From Coix lacryma-jobi var. lacryma-jobi (lineage: Eukaryota; Streptophyta; Magnoliopsida; Poales; Poaceae), in assembly GCA_009763385.1 (NCBI GenBank), contig CM019831.1, positions 80,201,845-80,265,844 of the forward strand: a DNA stretch of 64,000 bases, in the 5' to 3' direction. The notes under the pieces were generated by a model that saw only the letters and a list, made by a program, of their open reading frames with translations, was not told the origin of the DNA and did no database searches. Below, piece by piece: positions 35,500-47,196 of this stretch (position 1 is the stretch's first letter; every line of letters begins with the position of its first letter). Both the position numbers and the translations under genes were made by a program.

Positions 35500-36660
35500 T
35501 TTCACCGGCGCCAACCCTTCGGCCCAACCGGCCTTTCGGCCTGCCTCGCACCCGCGCCGGCCCGCTCCCGCGCTCGCCCGCGCCGTGCGCGCCGCGCCGC
35601 GCCGCTCACCCGACACGGCCGCGTCGTACGCCGGCCGAGCCGCCGCGTGGCTGCCACTCCCTGCTCCAAATCCCGCACAGCCACTCTCCGTGCGATTCTT
35701 CTCCACCCGATCACGCCACGATCTTGCTCGCCCTCTCGCTCGCTGCCTCGGCTGCCGCGCGCGCCCTCGCCCGTCGTGCCGTCGCTCGTTCGCCATCGCC
35801 GTGGCCCCCGCCACGACCACCGGTCGGCCAGCCCGAGCCAAAACCGCGCGCACCGCTCACTCCTCTCCCTCACTCACTCCACACCTGCTCTGCCTCTCTC
35901 CCCAGCGCCCTCGCTCTCTCCCTCGCTCTCGCACGCGAACGCCACCCCAAACGCCAACACCACCGCCACTCTCCTCGCCATTCCAGCCCTAGCCGAGCCA
36001 CGGCCGGTCGATTAACCTCGACCACCGCTCTGCCTTCATCTCGAACACACAGTGCGCACACTCGTACCCCCAGCCAAGCCCAGTCAACACCAGAACGCAA
36101 GGAGCCCCGCCGCTGTCGCCATCGACGCCGCCCGGAGCTCAAGTTCGTTCCCCTCCGACCAAAGCTCCGCCGCCTCCGTCCTTCACCGACGAGCTTCCTC
36201 ACGTCAAGGCACGCTGACAACACCAATCCTCGTGCTCTCTACCGTCGCGTAGCTCTCCCACCATCACCTGCCGAGCGCCATCGGCGCCGCCATGGCCGCG
36301 CACGAGGCCAAGCTCCACCAGAGCTTCTCCAGCCACCCCAACCCACCTAATAGCTCTCTTAGGGTTCACTGGTCCTCCCCCTTCCTTCAATTCCACCGGC
36401 GACCGCCGGAGATGACATAGCCGAGCCCCACCGTCGCGGTCGTCCGCCATTGCTCGTCGCCGGCGAGCTATGGGTGTCCTCTGGCCAAACCAACACCACC
36501 ACTCGATCCGCCTCGTCGAGGCGAACACACCAAGCTAACCCCCACCGTCGGCGACCTCACCGTCGGCGAGAACCACCCGGTCAACGCCGCGCCCCTTCTT
36601 TGCCTCGTTGGCAAGTGGGCCCGTTAACCCTGCAGGCCCCACGCGTCAGCCGCTCTGAGT
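35500..36660. repeat. GC-rich block inside solo LTR-B
   Basis: About 1.1 kb of CG- and CCG-rich sequence yields overlapping open frames of up to 300 codons in several frames of both strands. All are Pro/Arg/Ala/Ser-rich without a domain. The position and style match the block in solo LTR-A. Confidence 0.5.
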
Positions 36661-38980
36661 CCATAGACCAAGTTCACGCAAGTCTGGCCTGGAGTTTTCA
36701 AACATTTTTCTTTTTCCTTTTATTTTCCAGAAAAGCTTGTTTATTTTGTGTAGCACGTTTTAATGATCCAAATGAGGTATTTTTAGTTTTGTTAGCTTGC
36801 TCATGAGTAGATCTGTCGTGAAAAAATATGAAAGCATTTTTGGTAAAAGTTTATTATACTATTTTTATTTAATACAGTTTATGTGCTTTTGTTTAGATAA
36901 ATGGGTTTATATGTTTTCTGGTTGAATTAATTCATGGCAAAATTTGTGTAGGTTTCTTGTCAGGTCATGTATCTGTGAAAATTTTATGAGGCCCTATTTC
37001 TGTAGAAAAAGTATCTGTTCAGAGTTCAATTCCTTTTTAGCTATTTTCTTAAAATAATTATTAAAATGATTTATATGTGAAAATAAAATATGGCAAAATT
37101 TATGCAGTCTCTGTGTGTTATGTTTAAGCTGAGAAAAATGCTAAGCATAGGTTGTTGTATGGAAAAATAAGGAGTTGTTGTACAAATGTGCTTTTCTGTG
37201 TTTTTCTTAGAAAATTCATGTAGAAAAGAATATAATGTTTCTGATCATGGAACATTCTTGACAAATATGAAATGTGGAGTAGAATCAGGGAAAAAATATT
37301 AAAAACAAAGGTTTCACCCTTTTCCAGTAGGGTTACAGTTCAAAGGGTTTATTTTGAAATAAACTTGTTTATTTTATGTAGATTTATGTGTTCATGCTTT
37401 AACAGTAAGTTTTCTGCAGTAAAGTGGTTATAAGTAAATGAAGCTAGGAGAAATATGAAATCTGCTGTTTGACACTTTTCATAAGAAAAGTTAGTTCAAA
37501 GTACCTTTTGGGAAGTTTGTTTCATCTTTTTTATCTGATGCTCAGTAATTTATCTCTTGCTGAAATTTGTACAGTGAGGTCCAGTAAGTGTAAGTTACCC
37601 TCTGTAATTTTTGTGGGTTTTTCTGAGTTCAGAAAGATGCACTTGCTGTTCAAACCTGGATTTCTCTAGAATTAATAAATAGGAAATGGTTAAAATAATG
37701 ATTTCGTTTTATGTGGTAAATAAGTACTTTCCTCAATGTCAAAAGTTGTTCAACAAGTTGGTTTTGTTGGTTTGCAAGAAATGTTTGCATTTCATACCAT
37801 CATTTTGCACCTCGCATTATTTATTTATGTACCGCATTGCAATAGGCTCGACAGCCCCGGAGACAAAGCAAGAGCCGGAAGTAAACGTCGAGGAGGAGAT
37901 CCCGAAAGTGCTCCGGAGCGAGGAAGCAGAACCCGCAGCGGAAACTAACCTGCCCGAGTGCCCCTCTCACGAGGCGTCGGTCTTCTCTCAAGGCAAGCCC
38001 AGAGCATTTTAAGTCTCCCAGCTTTTATAATTAACTTACTTGAGTATTTTATAATGTGATGCATTAGGTATAGGAGTTGGTTGATCCTAATTGCTGCACT
38101 ACCATTCCTTGAATATTGTTTACATCTGCCTTGTATCCTGTTACTTATTTACAACATAGAATTGCTTAGCTTGCTTAATAAAAGTAGTGGTTAAAGATGT
38201 TCCCGTGATACCCCTGGTAGGTACTTACCGGACCACGGTTGGCTATATTTGCTATCGTGGAAAAGAACCTGACTAGTAAGAAAATACGGTCAACTGGAAG
38301 GCAAGGCACAAGTTGGAAACTTGGGGCAGCTCGTCCGTTGGATCGTGTAGGTTTGTATCAATGATGGCCTTGTTCATTTTTGAACGCGCCCTTTTACTTA
38401 GGGATATGTCGGTGCTGTAATCATTGACCCCAAAGCCGGTTAGACGCTGTTCGGGCCGGAATCAACCCTAGTCGCGCCCTCTAGTATGGAAATGCGATCT
38501 GGCTCGGATGGCCATCGCCAGGTTCCAATTGGGCGGTCCGTGCTTGAACCGCGACGATTACCACCACGAACAAGCATCGAGCGGTTACCCAATGCATGGA
38601 CCCGACGGGGAAAGTGTGGGTTGGTATTAGAGGTTTATCACTAGCTGGTTTGGAATTCGATTCGAGTCGTCGTCTCCCCCGGTTAGTGGGAAACTATGGT
38701 GAGCTTCACCACGATACAACTCCATGTGATGTTTAAAGGTTCATCTAAAATGTGGATAAGTCAACTGGATATGGTTATATTATTATTTGTTAGACTCAAG
38801 TGAATGACTAGTTCAGGTGCAAATCTAGAGGAAGAGGTAGGTCTAAAATTTGACTGCTCATCAATATCATTAAATGTTCCTCCCCTTAATTTGAGCTTTT
38901 TGCAACTAAAGATCTCAGTTCCACCAAAAGCCTTGCATACCCTTGGTGTCATTTATTTTCAGTTGGACGGGTAAGTCTAG

Positions 38981-39002
38981 CTGAGTACATTCCCATACTC
39001 AG
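38981..39002 (+). other. perfect 7-bp hairpin in solo LTR-B
   Basis: CTGAGTA and TACTCAG flank an 8-base loop (CATTCCCA), preceded by TAAGTCTAG and followed by GGGTTTATCCC. It is the counterpart of 10722-10742. Confidence 0.65.
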
Positions 39003-39526
39003 GGTTTATCCCGTTATTGCAGATGGCCAGGTGTACTACGGCTATTGTAAGCACTGCCTCTACCCCGTGGAGGGTGATGAGGGGTAGGCCCAGGGCAGGG
39101 TCATCCAGAAGCTTCTCCTTTTCTTTTGCAGGACTGAGACTACTAGTGGCATATTATTTGAAAAAGGAGGAGTGAGTTATTAAATGATGTTTATTTGGAC
39201 CACATGTGTGGTGGTCATGTTTCAAAACTTATTTCAGCTTCCGCACTTTTAAACTCAGTATTGTAATAACTCTTTTATGATTCCGCACTATGATGTTTAA
39301 ATTCGGTTTCGATTATCGATGTTGTATCCTTACGAATGTGGTACTTGAACAATGCGATCCTGTATGTTGTATGATGTTTGAAATCCTTCGAGATTTCCGG
39401 ACTACCGGGGTTATACGGGTTCAAGTATGAGTCGATGTCAGACGAATTTGGCTAAGACGGTACTTGAGCTCTTATAATCAGGTTGGTTCCGCCACACCGG
39501 TTATGCGCACGTTCTCCATTCGGTCT

Positions 39527-39745
39527 TCAAGCAGCCTGACTAATGCCGATGAAAACACAGAGCTGGATCTGTTGTCACCATCGAACGCGTGCATGAGCGC
39601 CCGCCCTCTGCGCTACGATAGCCAACAGTTCTCCCAAGGGACGTCCTGACCTCTCTACGTGTGCATGAGCACCCGCCCTCTGCGCTATGAAGGAAAGGCT
39701 ACCTTGGGCTGAGAATTATGAGGTTATAAGATCAGTGCCTCGCGT
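39527..39745 (+). repeat. Tat-1 3' region, second copy of a ~220-bp duplication
   Basis: Partner of 26532-26750. Both carry the paired GCATGAGCGCCCGCCCTCT and GCATGAGCACCCGCCCTCT words. Confidence 0.65.
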
Positions 39746-40089
39746 TCGCGCCACCCACGCGCTCGACAACGGTCGCCATTCGCCCATGTCACGCCATGAT
39801 CGAGCCTCTCGGAAAAGACCCTGATCGTGGTACGTCCCTACGCGTGCATGAGCGCATGCCCTCTGCACTATGGGATGCCAGCAGAGGTTCCTTGGGCGAT
39901 TCCCTTGACTCCTACGCACAAACAAGCTCCGTGCTCTACGCTATGAATCCTGGGATAACCCAAGGTCGAACTGTTCATCGCTACGGCTCACGACTATTGG
40001 GTCTATGAAATTCGGGGAACGAACAAAACACGCCGACCCGCTTCAAGTTCTGATTCAGTTTGCCCAAGAGTCTATTTACAGACTATCTC

Positions 40090-43000
40090 CTAATTTACAA
40101 ACCACTGGTGCCCAGCACCGAACAAGTCTACACCTCCGACAAGGGCTTCGGCGGCAGGCTCGGCTTCTTCCTCCAGGCGCTCCATCTCGGCCTCCGACGT
40201 GTTCGCCGCAAAGACTTCGCCCAGCCTTGACATCTCCATCCGCGGATAATGCGAACGAAGAATGGCGAGGCCATGAGCCGCCACACTCTGCTCCGCCGCC
40301 TTGGTGTATGCCTAGAAGCGCCCCCACAGGCCACGCGCCTTCCGGACGACATGGTCGCTGATCCGCCGCTCCTTCTCCTCCGGGAAGAAAGGCTCCTCAT
40401 CGATGCACTGCACCAACGGGGCCACCTCCTCCGCCAACGACCAGAAGCGCTCATGGTAATCATCAATACGTCACTGCAGATCTGCAAATTGCATTTTCAC
40501 GTTTTCCCGGTAAACTGCAAACGCCAAAACAAAGGGTAAGACGACGACCACCTTCGACCACGCTTCACCAACAAGACTTACCGGCGTGCATGGCCTGCCA
40601 CTTCTGCACCTCCTCATCGGACTTCGCCTTCTCCTCGGCCAGAAGACGCTTCTCCTCGCCTGCCTGCATGGCCTCTGCGAAGACAACTACATGATTCAGG
40701 ACTCCGACCAGATGGCGCACTAAGCAAAAGGGAGTGTAGCATCATCAACTCACGTGCGGCAAACTCGTTGGCCTTGTCGGCCCGTAGCTGAAGCTAGAAA
40801 TTCTCCTGCCCCTGCTGCTGGATGATCTCCTCAAGCTCCCGAGAACGTGCGTGGGCATCTTCAGATGCGCCTCCAAGCCAGCGAACTGGCCCCCGACGCG
40901 TTTCACCTCCACCCGGAGCCGCTCGTTCTCCTCTGCCATCGGCGCCACCCGGTCAAGGGCGAGCTTACGCTCCTCCCTGACCTTCAATAGGTACTGCAGG
41001 GAATTGATGACCAGCATGAACAAAGGCCATCCAGAAAGACAACATGAAGAGGTGAACATACTCACCTGGATCCTCTCCAGCAGTTTTGACGCGTCTCCGT
41101 TTACGGCGTCCGTCACCGCGCTCGCCGCCTCATCATCAACCTCGTCGACCTCGTCGCCATTGACGCGGAAGCGACATATAGGACGTCGATGCGGGTCCTC
41201 CTCCGGACGCTCGATCTCCTCGATCTCCGGCGAGGCAGGCGGCGCCACCTTCCTCTTCGTCCCCCGAGCGCGACAACCCAAGGACCCGACCACCAGAGCC
41301 ACAGCACTTCCTACCGCGACGCCTCCTCTAGAACCTCCCCCAGGCGTTGGAGACGCCCGCCGCTCCGCCTCCTGAGGCTCGGGGACTTCAGACGCCTCCG
41401 GCCGCTCCGCCCCCCGAGGCTCGCGGACTGTGGATGCCTCGATGCCCTCTGCCGCCTTTGACGCCTCCTCCGGCGTAGCCGCTCTCGCCGACCCGCCAAC
41501 GTCAGCCTCCAGCGGAGGGCTTGCCTCCCTGCGACTACCGCCCTCGGTGTCCGGCACCTCTTCGGCATCCGCCGACCTGCAAAGAGCATGGACATGTCGT
41601 CAATGCCCAGATCCGACCAGGGTAAGAATCATGAGATGAACAGGGGATACTTACAGGCCAGACACCTTCCTCTCTCGAGAGAACCGACGAGAGCGCGGAC
41701 GCGCGCTACCTGCCGCGGAGCCCTCCTGTGCCCCGGGTGCACCGGCCGCTCCGCCAAATGACTCTCGGGTCTCCGACGCCTACTTCGGCATCCCCGTCAC
41801 CTTCGGCTTTGGTTTTGCCTTCGCCGCCCTACCTCCGCGCCCCGTCGAGGACCCCTGCCCGAAGTGGGCACTCAGCGGGACTTCATCCCGACTGTCAGAT
41901 GCGTCGTCCGACCAGTCGAGGACCACGCGGCGACGCTTCGCCGCCTCTTCGTCAATGGTGAAGGCGCAGGCGGTCTCCTGCGACACCTTCTTCTTCTTTT
42001 TCGCAGGGGCGGCCGAGCGCTTTCCCTTCGGGTCAGCGCGGGCTCGTCGCCCCCCGGACCGAGGCTCGGGGACTAGGCTCCCCTCCTCTCTGCTGCTCTC
42101 GATCTCCTCCACGCCAACCTCCGCCGCGCCGCGACCGTCGCCGTCGCTGACGTCTTCCCGCTGCGGGTCAACGTCCTTCGGCCACGCCTTCGACGGCGCT
42201 TGCGACACAAACGCCTCCCGACCATGCGCCATGATTTTATGACTTTAAGTATTCAGCTTCGCATTTCAACAAACATATGCAGGGCAAAGATACTAACCTT
42301 CAGCGGAGGTTACTCCAGGGAGTACGATTTCCGCAAATACTCTAGCTTCTTCCTCTTCTGCAGGTCGAATAGCGCCCCAACTCGCAGGAACACCTCTTCG
42401 ACCCATAGGGGCTCTGGCGCCTCCCGCGTCTAATCACTTGCGTCCCCAGCATACTCGTACGCTGGGTGTGCCCTCTTCTTGCAGGGCTGGCAGCGCCTCT
42501 TGATGAAGTTCGACGCCACCGCCACCCCGTCGATGCACCGCTTGTCGACCAGTTTCAGGAGCTCCTCCACTTGTTCCATCGCCGCCGCGCTGGGACGCTC
42601 CGACCACGACGACAACACCTTCGGCTCAAAGGCCGGGTCACACGGTGGCCTCAGCGCCTCTTGATGGATGTAGAACCACTTGGGCTTGTACTCCATCGCC
42701 TTCGAAGGCAGCGGCATCGCAATGTACTTCTCCGCCATCCCGTCCCGCAGCTGAAGGTACACCGACCCGACGATGTTCGACGCCCCGGTGTCGTTGATCT
42801 TCAGGCGGAAGAAGTAGCGGAAGAGGTTGAAGTGGGGCTCTATGCCCAGATACGCCTCGCAGTAGTGGATGAAGACCGCAATGTGCAGCATCGTGTTCGG
42901 CGTCAGATTGCACAGTGCGACCTGGTAGTAGTCCAGCAGCCCGTGGAGGAAGGGGTGGACCGAGATTCCGAACCCGCACCTGAAGAAAGCTTCGAAGACG

Positions 43001-43236
43001 ACGAGCTCCGAAGTGTTTGGCGTTGGCCAGTCCTCCAGGTATGCCTCCCTCCAACCACCGGTGATGCTATCCAGCAGCAGGCCGGCAAAGACGAGCTCCT
43101 CCAGATTCTCCTGGCGGAGAACACTCCGCGTCCACCCGCGCGCCCAGCTCGGCACCTCGATGTGGTCGTTGGATTTTGCCTTCGTCGTCCTCTTCGCCTT
43201 CGTCGCACCTCCGCGAGTGCGCCTCCCGCCCGCCAT
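40090..43236 (-). pseudogene. Tat-1 antisense gene, gypsy-type transposon (PF04195-like) domain protein
   Basis: The gene runs opposite to gag-pol in the Tat-1 3' region. ATG 43236 (MAGGRRTRGG). The first exon holds a domain typical of the Pfam 'putative gypsy type transposon' family: FEAFFRCGFGISVHPFL, GLLDYYQVALCNLTPN, CEAYLGIEPHFNLFRYFF. Later exons give a Lys/Arg-rich, probably nuclear segment (PAKKKKK) and a coiled coil (EENERLRVEVKR, EEKRLLAEEKAKSDEEV). Predicted GT-AG introns: 42243-42297, 41577-41654, 40994-41065, 40676-40753, 40515-40581. Stops near 42430, 41780 and 40475 sit where Gln or Arg codons are likely. Comparable antisense genes are known in Tat elements such as maize Grande. 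Function unknown. Confidence 0.75.
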
Positions 43237-43390
43237 CAACAGCGACAAGGTGGGGATTCGGATCTAGATCTGGGGCTACAGTGTTTTTGTGCTCGGAATC
43301 GCTCGTGCGCTCGAAGGAAGCGGAGAAGACAAGGGCTACGAGGCGAGAACACAAGGAACAAGTGAGGAACCGTCGCCGTCCGCATTCCCC

Positions 43391-43397
43391 TTTTATA
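43391..43397 (-). promoter_or_regulatory. TATA box of the Tat-1 antisense gene
   Basis: Minus-strand TATAAAA in CTGTATAAAAGGGGAATG, 155 bp upstream of the ATG at 43236. This predicts a start near 43360 and a leader of about 125 bases. Confidence 0.6.
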
Positions 43398-43693
43398 CAG
43401 TGCGGCCCGACCCTTCAGCTCCAGGGTTCCTAGGAACCCGAGCCCATCACACCCATGTCCGCCACGTCGCTTGCGGCAACTGTACGCGCGTGCCCATTCC
43501 ACATCCGCTTTAATGGGCCGCTGGGCCATTGGTTTGTCAAAACGGCCTGTCCGTTCGCCTTCATTATTCCTTCGGTTTTAATTATTCTGCGCGGGCACAT
43601 GTGACACTAATGCACGGGGACTGACCATCCCTGCTAGTTCTAATATCCATTTCAGGGGAACAGTAAGTTGTACAGCTCCTGGTCGGTGCTACA

Positions 43694-45588
43694 TGATGGT
43701 AGTTCTTAACTTCACTAAAGATAGAGCTAGGCAACTATCCATGACACTTGCCAACGTCGTTACTAGGAGTAGACAATGGAATCTATCCCTGGCAACGGCG
43801 CCAGAAATGCTTGTAGCAAGTCCAGTCACTATACCTAAAAGAGTGAAGCTAGAGCAGCTATCTACTAATGTCAAATGGGGTTGTCAATACCGACACTAGT
43901 AGAGGCTAGCTAGAGAGATTGCAATCTACCTAGAGGAGATTCTGCAAGCGCATAGAACTATCATAGTAGCACTTCGCCTAGGAGTACCAGGTGTCGATTT
44001 ATTTGATCCCAAAGGAAGGCTAGGGTGGTGTATGAGTCGAGTCAAGGAGGGGATGAGAGTCGAAGAATAAGAAAGGGAAAAGGAGAGAAGAGAAGAGAGG
44101 AGATGAAAGGCTAGAAAGAATTTATGAGTGGATAGGTAAGGATGAAATGAATGGTTAAGGTAAGGTGGATGGATAGGTAGATAAGGGGAATAAGATAACT
44201 AAGGATAACTAATACAACTAACTAATAACTAATAACTACTCCTAGATAACTACGAAGCAAGATAGGCAAATGCCAAATAAGCAACCAAGTTAAGTATAGT
44301 TTTATTCCTATCTTGTCAAGTACCGAGGCGTACTAGCCTTTACCACTGACTTAGGTTGAACGCTAGCACAACGAGCCTTACTGTTAAACTAGACCAACTA
44401 CGTGGTGCAATTCAAGGCGCACATGGCTGTCACCACCTGCTTGCTACCACAGCTATCCGGGGGTCTAGCCGTATCTGAAGGTAAGTCTATAACTAAGCAC
44501 CACACCTAATTATATTCTAACTATCTCTGTCCTGGCCTAGAATAGAGACACCCTTGCGGACCTCAGAGCAAATACTTGACTTAATAAGATAAACACTAAA
44601 CTAACTAAGCAACCTATTGGCAAAGATCAAACACTAAGCACACTAGAGATTAACTACTATGGCTAAGTGAATTGAAATGTAGGATAGCTAGGTACTCAAG
44701 CAATCAATCAAGTATACTTCTCAATACTGGTAAGTAGAATAAAGTAATACTTGAGATGATGAACTAGAATATAGTAAAGTGCTTGAGTTACAAGAGCAAA
44801 ACCTGAACCGGATATGAAGGAAGACTCTTCCCAACTCCAGGACCGATTACTCGCACGCTTCTACTCTTGAGCTAAGCCTTGAGCAGCGCTTCCGCGAGGG
44901 CAACGAGGCAAGGATGCCTTGCTCTACTAGCTACCTACTTGCCTAAGCTTGGCTAAATCCTAAGCTATTAGCACTTTAGCTTTAGCCTTGCTTTCCTCTT
45001 TGCTTCTTCCTTCCTTTCCTTGCTTTTTTGCTTGATATGAAGTGACACCTCCAGGGGTATTTATAGTAGAGAGCTGGAGTAGGGGCTACTCCACCGCCAC
45101 ATCATCGATCCGCGTGATGATGGATGAGAGCCCTTGGATCGTAACCTCCTTCAGATCAATGGTGGAGAAGAATTAAGCATGTGCTTCTTTAATTCAACAT
45201 GTGCTTCTTTGCATGGCGGCATGCATGATCCACGCCACTCCCCTCCTGAGCCCTCCGATGCCACCGACCTAGTGACCAAGGGCTGAGATTTGGCCCTGGG
45301 GTGGTCACACGGATCAGTGATGTGGCAGGGGGGAGTTTGGGCGCCACCTTGGTGGCGGGCGCCACCTAGGCGGGCGCCACCCCACTAGGGCCCAAATGGG
45401 CCCTGGTGAATGGGCTCGGCCCCTGGTGGGTCCATTCTCCAAATTGGTCCAAATCCTGCATTCAAATAAAATCTATGGACATGTTGAATTTGGTTAGTTT
45501 GAAACCTATTTGACTACTTTTCATGCCTTTTTGGTGAATTTTTGGGTAAAATGTTGATGGTAAAACAAGTGTTTAAGGACCATCAACA
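43694..45588 (-). repeat. NA-3 3' LTR
   Basis: 1,895 bp. It lacks about 25 bp present in the 5' LTR near 49312-49340, a piece that includes one primer-site-like module. The conserved leader block is at about 44391-44470. Confidence 0.9.
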
Positions 45589-47196
45589 AGCTCCCCCAAG
45601 CTAACATGTTGCTCGTCCTCGAGCAACAATGCGGTTTAAGCATAGAGCATGAAATAGATAGCAACTTAAGATGCGTACAAGTGCATATTGTATAGTGAGA
45701 AATAACTTAGTGTATATCATTAATCATAGCAATGTGGGGCTTATAGCTTTTCACTTCAAACATGCAAGGGTGAAATAAAGCAGTAGATAGGAAACATTAA
45801 TCTTGCTTAGGTTTGACTAGGATTCTGTCTAGAGGTTTTTTAAGGTTTTCAAAAGATAAAAACTTGCTTAAGTCCTCCAAGATTCACTCAATCACTCAAT
45901 GGTGTTTAAATCCTCACTTAGGCCAAAATGTAGCCTCTCCTATTTCTAAAGAATGATATGTGGAGTTATAGGTAGGCTAAGAATGATGAGCAAATTGCAT
46001 AATGTTTATTGCTTGATCAAGATGTGCATGTGTGGTTATGTGGAAGTGTATAGAGAGATATTTCATAATCCTTCCTAGTTAATTTCTGGGGTCTAGAGCT
46101 AATGATAATTCTCTTTTTTTTACTCGATACATAGTGAGTGGACAAAAATGTGTCCTCACATTTTCTTAGGACATAGTCCTCTCTTCAGCTACCTTGCTCA
46201 CTTTTTTTCATATCTCTCTTTTTTAGCTCTAGATTTCCCTAGATTGTCTATAGGAAATGATTTTAGAAATGAAAAGGGGGAAGAGAGAAATGCTTATTCC
46301 CAGTGTAGGAATAGCATAAGGCTAGCAATGGAACGTTTGGCAAGGTATTGCATATCTCCAGTGTAGAGAATGAGCAATTTATTTGGTGGTTGCAAACTTC
46401 CAAAGTGGAGAGTAAGCAATTTATGGTGGGTGTGTGTATCTTGATCAAAAGAAATGATAAGCTTCTCTACTAAGATCTATGAGGTCTAACAAAGCTCAAC
46501 ACAAACAAAGCTCTTTGTGGTTTTGACTAACAAATATTTGGCTAGTGGTGGGATGGGATAAAATCCAGGAGGAACTTTTAGCAAGGTTTTCATGATTTTT
46601 AAAAGAAATCCTCCAGATTAGGTCCTAATTTCACCTTAGCAAGTTTCAAGAATTACTCCATTTCTAACTAACTTTATTCACTAAGCATGATTTTATTTAA
46701 AACATGTGCAACCCACAAAAGCTACAACTTAGATAAAACTAGTTATTCTAACTATAACAATAGCATTTGCATGGCATATTTTATTTCTTATTCAGGTTCC
46801 AACATTTTTAAGCAGATTTTATCATTTTGACTCATGGGATAATTACTTAGGCAAGTATATAACATTCAAAAATTTTCAAAAGATATGGAATTTAAGAACC
46901 GAACATAAAGAGTAAGGTTGAAACATACCTTATTGGCGCGAGGATCTCCTCCAAGCTGGCTTCTTGCTTGGTGAAGGGTCTTCATCTTTCTCGGTCAGAG
47001 CTCTTGTTCTTATTTTATTAAAAAGGAAACTATCAAATGTTGTGAAAAAGGGAAACTATCCTATTATGATATTTTATTATTCTAGCTAAGTTAACATATA
47101 CTTATGCATATAACTAATGATAACTGATTTTTTTAGTTACATGCATGACATATGTTATTTATTTGAAAAAGGGAAATTTAAAAGTAAATCCATACC
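45589..47196 (-). other. NA-3 non-coding 3' region
   Basis: 1.6 kb collinear with 19624-21319 of NA-1. It holds the polypurine tract and no supported gene. Confidence 0.6.

Larger units (their letters stand above)
26757..39496 (+). mobile_element. solo LTR-B of a long-LTR gypsy family, split by NA-2
   Basis: The element starts GGTGACACCCCAGTGTC (canonical TG changed to GG) and ends GGTTCCGCCACA, with a perfect CCGGT duplication at 26752-26756 and 39497-39501. Removing NA-2 (26980-35249) leaves about 4.5 kb without gag, pol, primer site or polypurine tract, so a solo LTR is the simplest reading. It carries a GC-rich block (35500-36660) and a conserved hairpin (38981-39002), both also in solo LTR-A. 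It lies in the 3' region of Tat-1. Confidence 0.75.

Noticed and set aside
35448..36350. 300-codon open frame in GC-rich DNA as a host gene
   Set aside because: Overlapping frames of similar length exist in other frames and on the other strand. Composition is Pro/Arg/Ala-rich with no domain, and the stretch lies inside a solo LTR with a clear duplication.
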